Part shown: piece after piece, positions 1 to 9,506 of the stretch
Numbering within the stretch: the first letter of the stretch is position 1
How the letters are laid out: each line of letters opens with the position of its first letter
Origin: Gemmatimonadota bacterium
Lineage (GTDB): Bacteria > Gemmatimonadota > Gemmatimonadetes > Longimicrobiales > Gaopeijiaceae
Length of the DNA stretch: 64,000 nt
Reading direction: 5' to 3'
NCBI GenBank assembly: GCA_041390105.1
Contig: JAWKQO010000002.1
Coordinates: forward strand, 434,001 to 498,000
The notes under the pieces: generated by a model
Database searches by the model: none
What the model saw: the letters and a program-made list of their open reading frames with translations, nothing else
What the model was told of the DNA's origin: nothing
Position numbers and translations under genes: made by a program

Positions 1-2
1 TG

Positions 3-1073
3 GGCGCGCTCGGCTTCGGCTTGCACCGCTGGTTCGAGGAGGTGGTCGAACGCGGCCCTGCGCCGGAGCCCCCACGGGGACGGTTCTTCGCGCCGCGTTC
101 GGTGCTGGTCTTCGACCACATGACGCGGCGCGCCGGCCTGCTGCACGATGGATCCGAGGAGGAGCGCGCGGCCCTGCGGCAGCAGGTGGTGACAGCGCTG
201 CGGGGAGCGCTTCCGGAGCCGGCGCCCGCCGGCACGCACGAGCCGCCGGTCGGGAGCTTGTCTCCCGACGCCTTCACCGAAGCGGTGCTGCGCGCCAAAC
301 GGCACATCGAGGCGGGGGACATCTACCAGATCGTGCTGTCCATCGGCTTCAGCGGCCGGACGGATCTGCATCCCTTCGAGGTGTATCGCGCGCTACGCCT
401 GCTCAATCCTTCGCCCTACCTTTACTACCTGGACTTCGGCGACCTCCAGATCGTGGGCTCCTCGCCCGAGGCACTGGTCACACTCAGCGGCCGCGAGGCC
501 AGCCTGCGACCGATCGCCGGTACCCGGCCGCGCGCCCCGTCGGAAGCGGAGGACGAAGAGCGCATCCGCGATCTGCTGGCGGACCCCAAAGAGAACGCCG
601 AGCACGTGATGTTGGTGGACCTGGCGCGCAACGACCTGGGGCGGGTGGCGGTACCGGGCAGCGTGCAGGTCACGCCCTACCGCACCATCGAGCGCTACAG
701 CCACGTCATCCACATGGTGAGCGGCGTGCGCGGGGTGCTGGCTCCGGGAAGAGATGGTCTCGATCTCTTCGCCGCGGCGTTCCCAGCGGGAACCGTGGTA
801 GGGGCGCCCAAGATCAGGGCCGGCGAGATCATCCGACAGTTGGAGCCGACGCCACGCGGGTTCTATGCGGGCTCGGTCGGATACTTCGGGGCGGGCGGCA
901 CGCTCGACCAGGCCATCGCCATCCGCACGCTGGTCTTCGAGAACGGACGCTACACCTATCAGGCGGGCGCCGGCATCGTGGCGGACAGCGATCCCGTCCG
1001 CGAATACCAGGAGGTTCTCGCCAAGAGCGAGGCGCTCAGGTCCGCGCTGGCCTGGGCCCAGGAGGGACTATGA
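3..1073 (+). CDS. trpE: Anthranilate synthase component I, 5'-truncated
   Basis: Chorismate-binding subunit of anthranilate synthase; with TrpG it converts chorismate and glutamine to anthranilate, the first committed step of tryptophan synthesis. The frame is open to the left edge, so the N-terminal part is missing; about 357 codons of a roughly 500-residue protein are visible. The TTG at 21 is internal, not the start. Conserved chorismate-binding blocks are present: GSSPEALV, GTRPRAPSEAEDEER, LVDLARNDLGRV, FPAGTVVGAPKIRA and the C-terminal YAGSVGYF block. The stop overlaps trpG by 4 bp, so the two subunits are translationally coupled. Neighbouring trpG favours TrpE over PabB or another chorismate enzyme. 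Confidence 0.95.
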   Translation, partial: GALGFGLHRWFEEVVERGPAPEPPRGRFFAPRSVLVFDHMTRRAGLLHDGSEEERAALRQQVVTALRGALPEPAPAGTHEPPVGSLSPDAFTEAVLRAKRHIEAGDIYQIVLSIGFSGRTDLHPFEVYRALRLLNPSPYLYYLDFGDLQIVGSSPEALVTLSGREASLRPIAGTRPRAPSEAEDEERIRDLLADPKENAEHVMLVDLARNDLGRVAVPGSVQVTPYRTIERYSHVIHMVSGVRGVLAPGRDGLDLFAAAFPAGTVVGAPKIRAGEIIRQLEPTPRGFYAGSVGYFGAGGTLDQAIAIRTLVFENGRYTYQAGAGIVADSDPVREYQEVLAKSEALRSALAWAQEGL

Positions 1074-1651
1074 CCACGTCGGCGCGCGTGCTGTTGATCG
1101 ACAACTACGATTCCTTCACCTACAACCTCGTGCAGGCCTTCCAGGTCCTGGGCGCCGATGTCGACGTACGCCGCAACGACGAGGTCGGGGTCGACATTCT
1201 CGATCATGCCCGTCCGACCCATCTGGTGATCTCACCCGGGCCGGGCCATCCCGCGGACGCGGGCGCGTCGGTGGACGTGATCCGGGCCGCGGCCGGCCGG
1301 GTCCCGGTGCTGGGCGTTTGTCTGGGACATCAGGCCATCGCGGTTGCACACGGCCTGGAGGTGGGCCGCGCCGGGCGTCTCATGCACGGGAAGACCTCGC
1401 GCGTGTACCACGACCACCGCACCCTGTTCGAGGGGTTGCCCAATCCCTTCGAGGCGGGCCGCTACCACTCGTTGGCCGTGGCCGAGCCGCCGGAAGAGAG
1501 CGGGCTGGTGGTGTCCGCCTACACGTCGGACGGGGAGGTGATGGGGGTGCGACACCGGCAGCTGCCCATCGAAGGGGTCCAGTTCCACCCCGAGAGCATC
1601 CTGACGCCCGAAGGCGGGCGTCTCCTCAAGAACTTCCTGACCCAGCGCTGA
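1070..1651 (+). CDS. trpG: Anthranilate synthase component II (glutamine amidotransferase)
   Basis: Class I glutamine amidotransferase of 193 residues that supplies ammonia to TrpE. The Cys-His-Glu triad is visible: C84 in GVCLGHQ, and H173 and E175 in GVQFHPESI. The N-terminal DNYDSFTYNLVQ and SPGPG blocks are typical of TrpG/PabA. The ATG overlaps the trpE stop as ATGA. The family also serves folate synthesis in some bacteria, but the trp operon context makes TrpG the best call; dual use cannot be excluded. Confidence 0.96.
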   Translation: MTTSARVLLIDNYDSFTYNLVQAFQVLGADVDVRRNDEVGVDILDHARPTHLVISPGPGHPADAGASVDVIRAAAGRVPVLGVCLGHQAIAVAHGLEVGRAGRLMHGKTSRVYHDHRTLFEGLPNPFEAGRYHSLAVAEPPEESGLVVSAYTSDGEVMGVRHRQLPIEGVQFHPESILTPEGGRLLKNFLTQR

Positions 1652-1670
1652 ACAAAGGAGGATCGTTCCG

Positions 1671-2672
1671 ATGGCCGACGTCCTGGACCGGCTGGTGAGG
1701 GGAGAGGATCTCGAACAAGGAGAGGCGAAGGAGCTGCTCGACCGGCTCACCGATCCTCGCACCGACCCTATCTGGTCGGGCGGCGTGCTGGCGGCGCTTC
1801 ATGGCAAGGGAGAGACAGCCGCGGAGGTCCGAGGCTTCGCGGAGGGGCTGCAGGCGCGCGCGCACCGGGTCGCGCTGCCTGCGGACCTGCCTGCCGTCGA
1901 CATCGTGGGGACGGGCGGCGACGGGTCCGGCAGCTACAACCTCTCGACCGGCGCGGCGCTGCTTGTCGCTGCCGCCGGCGTGCCCGTGGTCAAGCATGGC
2001 AACCGCTCCATCTCCAGCGCCTCGGGAGCGGCGGACGTGCTGGATCGCCTCGGGTACCAGCGGCCGCAGCGGGCCGACGAGGTGGTCGCCCGCCTGCGTG
2101 CCCAGGGCTTCGTGTTCCTGTTCGCGCCCGACTTCCATCCGGCCATGCGTACGGTGGCGCCGGTCCGGCAGGCCTTGGGCATTCGCACGATCTTCAACAT
2201 CCTGGGTCCGTTGGCCAATCCCGCTGCGCCGCCCTTCCATGTGATCGGCGCCTACAGCGCCGACATGGCGCGCCTCATGGCGGACGCCCTTGCGGGTATG
2301 GAAGTGGCGCGGGCGTTCGTGGTCCACGGTGAGCCGGGTTGGGACGAAGCCACTCCCGTGGGTCCGTTCCTGTTGCTGGACGTGCGATCCGGAAGCGTCC
2401 GCGAGCATACGCGCGACCCGGAGGAGGTGGGCATCGGGCGCTGCGATCCGGCGGCCCTGCGCGGGGGCGACCCGGCCTACAATGCCAACGCCCTGCGCAG
2501 TGTCTTCGAAGGCGAAGCGGGCCCGCACGCGGACGCCTTGGTGTTGTCCGCCGGCCTGGCGTTGGAGGTGACCGGTGTGGCGACGTCCTGGCAGAAGGGA
2601 GTCCAGCGTGCGCAGGAGGTGTTGGAGACGGGGCAAGCACGTGCCTTCCTGGACCAGCTGACGCAGGCATGA
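1671..2672 (+). CDS. trpD: Anthranilate phosphoribosyltransferase
   Basis: Transfers the phosphoribosyl group of PRPP to anthranilate, the second step of the pathway. It is 333 residues, normal for the family, with the PRPP-binding GTGGDGSGSYNLST block and KHGNRSISS. The ATG is preceded by a strong AAAGGAGG at 8-nt spacing, one of only two small gaps in this operon (19 bp after trpG). It ends in an ATGA overlap with trpC. Confidence 0.96.
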   Translation: MADVLDRLVRGEDLEQGEAKELLDRLTDPRTDPIWSGGVLAALHGKGETAAEVRGFAEGLQARAHRVALPADLPAVDIVGTGGDGSGSYNLSTGAALLVAAAGVPVVKHGNRSISSASGAADVLDRLGYQRPQRADEVVARLRAQGFVFLFAPDFHPAMRTVAPVRQALGIRTIFNILGPLANPAAPPFHVIGAYSADMARLMADALAGMEVARAFVVHGEPGWDEATPVGPFLLLDVRSGSVREHTRDPEEVGIGRCDPAALRGGDPAYNANALRSVFEGEAGPHADALVLSAGLALEVTGVATSWQKGVQRAQEVLETGQARAFLDQLTQA

Positions 2673-3502
2673 GCGGCTTTCTGGAACGCATGGCGGCGTC
2701 GAGCGCGCAGCGCGCCCGCCTTGCCCGCGACCACACCTCTGCCGCGGAGCTGCTGCGACGGGCGGAGGCTCAGGCCCCGCCACGACCGATCCACCTGCAC
2801 GAACGCTTCGATCTGATCAGCGAGATCAAGTTCCGCTCGCCCGCCGAGGGCGCGCTCGGCCAGAGCGGTGGGGGGAGCGCGACTCCACTGCAGCGGGCGG
2901 GCGCGTACGAGCAGGGGGGCGCGGCCTGCCTCTCGGTGCTGACCGAGCCACTCGAGTTCCACGGGTCGTTGGAGCACCTGGAACAGGCGGTGGCCGCGGT
3001 GGACGTTCCCGTGATGCGGAAGGACTTCCTGGTGGACGTCCACCAGGTGCTGGAGGCCCGCGCGGCCGGCGCCTCCGGGGTTCTGCTCATTGCGCGTATC
3101 CTGTCGGATGCGGCCTTGGACGAGTTGTGCGCGGCCGCCCATGCGCTGGGCCTCTTCGTGCTGGCGGAGGCGTTCGACGAAGTGGACCTGGAGCGCATCG
3201 GCCGCGTGCTGAGCCCGGCGCGCTCGAGCGGGTCGGGTCCCGTGGACCTGCTGGTGGGTGTCAACACGCGTGACCTGACCACCCTGGCGGTGGATCCTGC
3301 CCGATTGAGTCGGGTACGCCCGGCCCTTCCGGCGGACTGGATCACAGTGGCCGAGTCGGGCATCACGCATCCTGCCGACGCAGCCGAAGCGGCCCGACTC
3401 GGATACCGGATGGCGTTGGTGGGCAGCGCGCTCATGCGGAGCGACGATCCGCGGAGCACGGTCGAGGAGCTGCTGGCGGCGGGACGGGGGGCCACGACAT
3501 GA
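2669..3502 (+). CDS. trpC: Indole-3-glycerol phosphate synthase
   Basis: Ring-closing decarboxylase of tryptophan synthesis, 277 residues, single TIM barrel. The catalytic beta1 block reads EIKFRSPAEG (E52, K54, S57), slightly different from the commoner EVKxxSPSKG. Later blocks include VLRKDF-like VMRKDFLVD, LLVGVNTRDL and VAESGI. The ATG at 2669 overlaps the trpD stop by 4 bp and is preferred over upstream in-frame codons lying inside trpD. The stop overlaps the trpF start by 4 bp. It is not fused to TrpF, unlike in enterobacteria. Confidence 0.95.
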   Translation: MSGFLERMAASSAQRARLARDHTSAAELLRRAEAQAPPRPIHLHERFDLISEIKFRSPAEGALGQSGGGSATPLQRAGAYEQGGAACLSVLTEPLEFHGSLEHLEQAVAAVDVPVMRKDFLVDVHQVLEARAAGASGVLLIARILSDAALDELCAAAHALGLFVLAEAFDEVDLERIGRVLSPARSSGSGPVDLLVGVNTRDLTTLAVDPARLSRVRPALPADWITVAESGITHPADAAEAARLGYRMALVGSALMRSDDPRSTVEELLAAGRGATT

Positions 3503-4125
3503 GGGTGCGGGTCAAGATCTGCGGCGTGCGCTCGACCGAGGCCATCCGGGCGGCGGTCGACGCCGGGGCGGACGCCCTGGGACTGGTCTTCGCCATCTCG
3601 CCCCGTCAGGTCGAGATTCCCGAGGCTCGGGCCCTGGCCGACGAGATTCCGGCGTTCGTGTCGACGGTCGGCGTGTTCCGCTATCCGTCCGTGGAAGAGG
3701 TCGACGCCGTGCTCGCCCAGGTGCCGCTCGACCTGGTGCAGACCGAGCCCGGGCGTGGCATCCTGGGGAAGGTGCCGGGTCCCCGCTTGCTGCCGGTCTT
3801 CCACGACTCCGACGACCTCATCGAGCGCGCGAACCGGTTCCGTGAGGCCTACGGGTTCCATCGGCCCCTGTTGTTGGAGGGGCCGGGCCGAGGCGGACAG
3901 GGCGTGCGGCCCAACTGGATGCGCGCGACCGCGCTGGCGCGGGTCGGGCGACTGGTCCTGGCGGGTGGACTCGATCCGGACAACGTGGCCGACGCAGTGG
4001 AGCGCGTGCGTCCCTACGGTGTCGACGTCTCCAGCGGCGTCGAGGAAGGCGGTCGTAAGGATGCGGGCCGCATCCGCGCCTTCGTGCAGGCAGTGCGCGC
4101 TGCGGAGAATGCATCCAGCCCATGA
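3499..4125 (+). CDS. trpF: Phosphoribosylanthranilate isomerase
   Basis: Amadori isomerase that converts phosphoribosyl anthranilate to CdRP, the substrate of TrpC. It is 208 residues with the N-terminal VKICGVRS block containing catalytic Cys8, GADALGLVF, and near the C terminus LAGGLDPDNV and GVDVSSGVE. A 4-bp overlap couples it to trpC. The gap to trpB is only 7 bp. Confidence 0.95.
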   Translation: MRVRVKICGVRSTEAIRAAVDAGADALGLVFAISPRQVEIPEARALADEIPAFVSTVGVFRYPSVEEVDAVLAQVPLDLVQTEPGRGILGKVPGPRLLPVFHDSDDLIERANRFREAYGFHRPLLLEGPGRGGQGVRPNWMRATALARVGRLVLAGGLDPDNVADAVERVRPYGVDVSSGVEEGGRKDAGRIRAFVQAVRAAENASSP

Positions 4126-4132
4126 TGAGCAC

Positions 4133-5362
4133 ATGATCGAGACCGAAGGGGTGGGCCTGGAGGCCCTGCTGAGTGGTGCGCTGCCGGACGAGCGCGGTCG
4201 CTTCGGACGCTACGGGGGACGCTTCGTTCCGGAGACCCTGATGGGCGCCGTGGGGCGCCTGGAGGCAGGCGCGCGGGAGGCGTTCGCGGAGCCGGCGTTT
4301 CGTGCCGCTCTGGCCGCCGAGCTGCGCGATTGGGTCGGTCGGCCCACCGCGCTGACGCACGCCGCGCGCCTGTCGGAGGCCTGGGGGGCGCAGGTCTGGC
4401 TGAAGCGCGAGGACCTGACGCACACCGGCGCGCACAAGATCAACAACGCCATCGGTCAGGCACTACTGGCCCAGCGCCTGGGTGCGCGCCGCGTGGTGGC
4501 CGAAACGGGTGCCGGACAACACGGCGTGGCCAGCGCAGCAGCGTGCGCACGGCTGGGTCTGCCCTGCACGGTGTACATGGGCGAGGTCGACGCGGCCCGC
4601 CAGGCGCCCAACGTGCTGCGCATGCGAACGCTCGGTGCCGAAGTCATCGAGGTGAAGACGGGAGACCGGACGCTGCGGGCCGCGATCGACGAGGCCATCC
4701 GCGACTGGGTGGCGGATCCGGAGGGCACCTACTACCTCATCGGCTCCGTGGTGGGACCCCACCCCTATCCCTGGATGGTGCGCGAGCTCCAGGCGGTGAT
4801 CGGCCGCGAGGCTCGGGCGCAGATCGTCGAGCAGGCCGGGCGGCTTCCCGATGCCGTGGCCGCCTGTGTTGGGGGAGGCTCCAACGCCATCGGACTCTTC
4901 CACGGGTTCCTGGCCGATGCGGACGTGGAGATCCTGGGCCTGGAGGCCGGCGGACACGGGCTGGGGCTGGGCCAGAACGCGGCCACGGTGGCGTTCGGGC
5001 GTCCCGGCGTTCTACACGGCGCCCACACGCTGCTGATCCAGGATCCGCACGGTCAGATCGTGGACACCGAATCGATCTCCGCGGGTCTGGACTATCCGGG
5101 GGTCGGGCCCGAGCATGCTTTCCTGCACGAGATCGGCCGGGTGGTCTACCGGCCGGTCTCCGACCGCGAAGCGCTCGAAGGGGTGAAGGCGCTCTGTGCG
5201 CTGGAGGGCATCCTGCCCGCGCTGGAATCGGCGCACGCGCTGGCGGGCGCGGCCGCGTGGGCCCGCGAACACCAAGGAGGGATCATTCTGGTGGGGTTGT
5301 CCGGTCGAGGCGACAAGGACCTGGAGACGTTGGCCCGAGTGCTGGGCGGGAGCGGCCGGTGA
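4133..5362 (+). CDS. trpB: Tryptophan synthase beta chain
   Basis: PLP-dependent subunit that condenses indole with serine. It has 409 residues from the ATG at 4133, giving the usual N terminus with FGRYGGRFVPETL. The PLP lysine is K102 in HTGAHKINN; ETGAGQHG and the phosphate loop GGGSNAIG are intact. Longer in-frame readings would run back through trpF and are rejected. The stop is shared with the GTG start of trpA (GTGA), as expected for subunits made in equal amounts. Confidence 0.97.
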   Translation: MIETEGVGLEALLSGALPDERGRFGRYGGRFVPETLMGAVGRLEAGAREAFAEPAFRAALAAELRDWVGRPTALTHAARLSEAWGAQVWLKREDLTHTGAHKINNAIGQALLAQRLGARRVVAETGAGQHGVASAAACARLGLPCTVYMGEVDAARQAPNVLRMRTLGAEVIEVKTGDRTLRAAIDEAIRDWVADPEGTYYLIGSVVGPHPYPWMVRELQAVIGREARAQIVEQAGRLPDAVAACVGGGSNAIGLFHGFLADADVEILGLEAGGHGLGLGQNAATVAFGRPGVLHGAHTLLIQDPHGQIVDTESISAGLDYPGVGPEHAFLHEIGRVVYRPVSDREALEGVKALCALEGILPALESAHALAGAAAWAREHQGGIILVGLSGRGDKDLETLARVLGGSGR

Positions 5363-6146
5363 GCCCCCTCAGCGCACAGGGTGGTGAGCGCCTGGAGGCG
5401 GCCATCCGCGGCGCCCAAGCCGACGGGCGGCCGGCGCTGGTCGGCTACGTCACCGGCGGCTTCCCCGACCCCCAGGCCTTTGCGGACCTCCTTCCGGACC
5501 TGGCCGCGGAGGTGGACATCCTGGAGGTCGGCATCCCGTTCTCGGATCCGATGGCGGATGGCGTGACCATCCAGCGCGCCAGCGAACGGGCACTGTCGGC
5601 CGGAGCCACCCTGAGCGGCATCCTGGACACGCTGGCCGCGGCCCGCCTGGAGCGGCCGGTGGTGCTGATGAGCTATCTGAACCCCGTGCTGCAGATGGGA
5701 CTGGACTCGTTCGCCGAACGTGCGCGCGCGTCGGGTGTGAGCGGGTTGATCGTCCCCGACGTGCCCTTCGAGGAGTCGGGTCCGCTGCGGCGGGCCTTGG
5801 GAGGGCAGGGCGTGGCGCTCATCCAACTGGTGACGCCGTTGACGCCGGACGAGCGCTTGGCGCGGCTGTGTGCGGCGAGCGAAGGCTTCGTGTACGCGGT
5901 GACCATGACAGGGACCACCGGTGCGGCCGTCGCGTCGCAGCACGACCAGGTGGCGGCCTATCTGGACCGGGTGCGGGCGCGTTCGCCGCGGCCCGTGTTG
6001 GCGGGATTCGGCATCCGCACGGCGGAGGACGTGCGCCGGCTGGGTGCGCACGCCGACGGCGCCATCGTGGGAAGCGCGGTGGTGGAGGCGATCGAACAGG
6101 GCGCGGACGCCGCTGCGCTCCTGAGGGCTCTGCGGGGAGCGGCGGC

Positions 6147-6150
<4 letters not shown>
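5359..6150 (+). CDS. trpA: Tryptophan synthase alpha chain
   Basis: Cleaves indole-3-glycerol phosphate to indole, channelled to TrpB. It is 263 residues from a GTG start that overlaps the trpB stop. Catalytic Glu56 and Asp67 are in LEVGIPFSDPMADG; LIVPDVPFEE and the GFGI phosphate-binding segment are intact. The stop overlaps the start of the DAHP synthase gene by 4 bp. Confidence 0.96.
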
Positions 6151-7180
<1,030 letters not shown>

Positions 7181-7184
<4 letters not shown>

Positions 7185-8023
7185 ACCCGGGCCGACTCCT
7201 GCGTGCGGCACCACTCCTCGTGCTGCTGCTGGCGGGTTGCTCCCGGACCGCAGCGCTCGCACCGCCCACGCTGCGGGTGCTCGTCTACAACATCCACGCG
7301 GGCAAGGACGCTCAGGGTGTCGAGAACCTCGAGCGCGTGGCCGCCGTCGTCCGGGACGCCGACGCAGACCTGGTGCTGCTTCAGGAGGTGGACCGGGGGA
7401 CGGCCCGGTCGGGGGGCGTGGATCAGATCGCACGACTCGCGGAGGCCACCGGACTGCACGCCGCCTTCGGCCGCACGCTCGACTATGACGGAGGCGAGTA
7501 CGGCATCGCCCTCCTCTCACGGTTTCCCCTCGCCAGCGATACCCTCGTCCACCTCCCGGTCGACCCCCCGCAGGCGCGAGCGGGCGGGTCGTACGAGCCG
7601 CGGGGCATCCTGGAGGCGCGGGTGTCGACGCCCTGGGGTCCGTTGCTGGTGCTGAACACGCACCTGGACGCGTCTCCCGACGACGCCTACCGCTGGCAGG
7701 AGGTTCCTACGGTGTTGGCGCGAGGGCGCGACGCGGCAACGGCCGCGGACGACGCGGTGCTACTCGGTGGCGACTTCAACGCGGAGCCGGGCACGCGCGT
7801 GATCGACGCCCCCGCCGCAGCAGGATGGGTGGATGCGTTCGCAGGCTGCGGCCGCGGGGACGGGCTCACCTATCCGGCCAACGGACCCATCAAACGCATC
7901 GACTACCTCTGGCTCGGCGAAGCGTTCGAGTGCGTGGAGGCGGAGGTGCTCACAGGGGAGGCGTCCGACCACCGAGCGTTCCGAGTGGACCTGCGTTGGC
8001 GCGGGCGTGCGGCGGGGACGTGA
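7181..8023 (+). CDS. Endonuclease/exonuclease/phosphatase-fold lipoprotein
   Basis: A 280-residue protein starting at a GTG that overlaps the aroF stop by 4 bp. The N terminus is a lipoprotein signal with lipobox LLAGC. The rest is an EEP (exonuclease III/sphingomyelinase-like) fold: YNIHAG, LLQEVDRG, LNTHLD, GGDFNAEPG and the catalytic SDHRA near the end. Members hydrolyse phosphodiester or phosphomonoester bonds in nucleic acids, lipids or inositides; the substrate here is unknown. Export to the envelope argues for an extracytoplasmic lipid or nucleic-acid phosphodiesterase rather than DNA repair. Its overlap with the aromatic biosynthesis genes is functionally unexplained. Confidence 0.8.
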
Positions 8024-9282
8024 ACGCGAGCGCGGGCCAGGTCCCCGTCGGGAGCGGCGAGGCTCGTCGGACCTGGGACGCGATCGTGGTGGGCGCCGGA
8101 CCCGCGGGATCGACGGCGGCCTGGCACCTGGCCCGGGCCGGGGCGGCGGTGTTGTTGTTGGAGCGAGCTGCGTTTCCGCGCGACAAGGCCTGCGGCGACC
8201 TTCTGATTCCCGACGCGCTGGCGGCGTTGGAACGGTGTGGGGCACGTGGGGAGGTGGACCAGCTGGGCCACCGCGTCGACACGCTCCGGGTGGCCAGCCC
8301 CCGAGGCGTCACCTTCGACGTTCCGACGGAGATGGTGGGGCTGCCCCGGGTGCAGCTGGACGAGCTGCTGGCCCGGCGGGCGTCCGAGGCCGGCGCCCAC
8401 CTGGCTCGCGGGAAGGCAGGCGCGGTGGGTCTGGGGGCCGACGGACCCTTCGTGGATCTGGAGGTCCGACCGGGCCAGGCCAGCCTCCGGGTGGGCGGGC
8501 GCTTCGTGCTCATCGCCACCGGTGCCGACACCTCCTTGTTGGAGCCGCTCGGCATGCTGGAACGTACGGCACCTTCGGCGGTGGCGCTGCGCCGCTATGT
8601 CGTCTCCGACACCCCCCTCGCCCAGCCTCTGATCTCCTTCGACCGGTCCGTGCTCCCGGGCTACGCGTGGATCTTCCCGGTGGGGCCGGGCCGCTTCAAC
8701 ATCGGCGTCGGGCTGTTCTTCGAGCAGGCCCGCAAGCAGGACGTGGCGGGAGCGGCCGCCTCGCTCCGGGATCTGCTGCAGCGCTTCGAGGCGCACAGCC
8801 CGGAGGCGCGCCAGCTTCTGGCCGGGGGGCCCGAGGGGGCGGTGCGCGGCGCCCGGCTTCGCACCGGGCTCGAGGGCACGCGGCCCCTGCATCCCAGCGG
8901 CAAGGTCCTGGCCGTGGGGGAGACCCTCGGCACGACCTATCCCTTCACGGGAGAAGGGATCGGCAAGGCCATGGAATCGGCCGAGATCGCGGCCCAGGTC
9001 CTGGGTGAAGAGCTGGGACGGGGGGACGCGGGGGGCGGTCTCGGCAAGGCCACCGGGGTGGCCGGTTACGCAGAGCGCATCGCGGGGGAGTTGGGGCCCC
9101 GCTACGGGGGGTATCACACCGCCCAACGGTGGCTGCGCCGGGCCTGGGTCGCGGATCTGGTGTCCTGGCGCGTGGCCCGGAGCCCCCACCTCCGCACCCT
9201 TGCCGCCGAGGTGCTGGCCGAGCGGGCCGACCCGGGCCGGATCTTCTCGCTGGGCACCCTGTTCCGGTCCCTGATCGGCTAG
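8020..9282 (+). CDS. Geranylgeranyl-reductase-family FAD oxidoreductase
   Basis: A 420-residue flavoprotein. The FAD dinucleotide-binding motif is VVGAGPAGSTAAW near residues 23-35, followed by the family motif FPRDKACGD, and later YAWIFPVG and the second FAD motif ending in TYPFTGEGIG. This family reduces isoprenoid double bonds (GGPP, archaeal lipids, menaquinone tails) and also includes halogenase-like members. Menaquinone side-chain saturation is a reasonable guess, not shown. The GTG start overlaps the previous stop by 4 bp, making this the last gene of the long operon. Confidence 0.82.
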   Translation: MNASAGQVPVGSGEARRTWDAIVVGAGPAGSTAAWHLARAGAAVLLLERAAFPRDKACGDLLIPDALAALERCGARGEVDQLGHRVDTLRVASPRGVTFDVPTEMVGLPRVQLDELLARRASEAGAHLARGKAGAVGLGADGPFVDLEVRPGQASLRVGGRFVLIATGADTSLLEPLGMLERTAPSAVALRRYVVSDTPLAQPLISFDRSVLPGYAWIFPVGPGRFNIGVGLFFEQARKQDVAGAAASLRDLLQRFEAHSPEARQLLAGGPEGAVRGARLRTGLEGTRPLHPSGKVLAVGETLGTTYPFTGEGIGKAMESAEIAAQVLGEELGRGDAGGGLGKATGVAGYAERIAGELGPRYGGYHTAQRWLRRAWVADLVSWRVARSPHLRTLAAEVLAERADPGRIFSLGTLFRSLIG

Positions 9283-9330
9283 GCAAGAGGCCGGCTCCGG
9301 GGGGGGGAGCGTGGCCAAACTGAAACACTC

Positions 9331-9357
9331 TTGCGGGACCAGCGAATGCACTAGTAT
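9331..9357 (+). promoter_or_regulatory. Candidate promoter of the susC-like gene
   Basis: TTGCGG at 9331 and TAGTAT at 9352 resemble -35 and -10 boxes, but with a 15-nt spacer shorter than ideal. They lie in the 224-bp gap upstream of the TonB receptor, in its least GC-rich stretch. Not confirmed. Confidence 0.3.
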
Positions 9358-9506
9358 TGAAGACAGCTTGTCCCGACATCGGGGGCTCGCCCGTTCACTC
9401 CCAAACCTCTGGGATGCGGGCGATCCGGCGGCGAACCAGAGGGTTCGTCGCGGGGCCATCCGGGCACCCAGCGGGGCATTCCTTCCTCATCCTTGTAGGA
9501 GGCGTC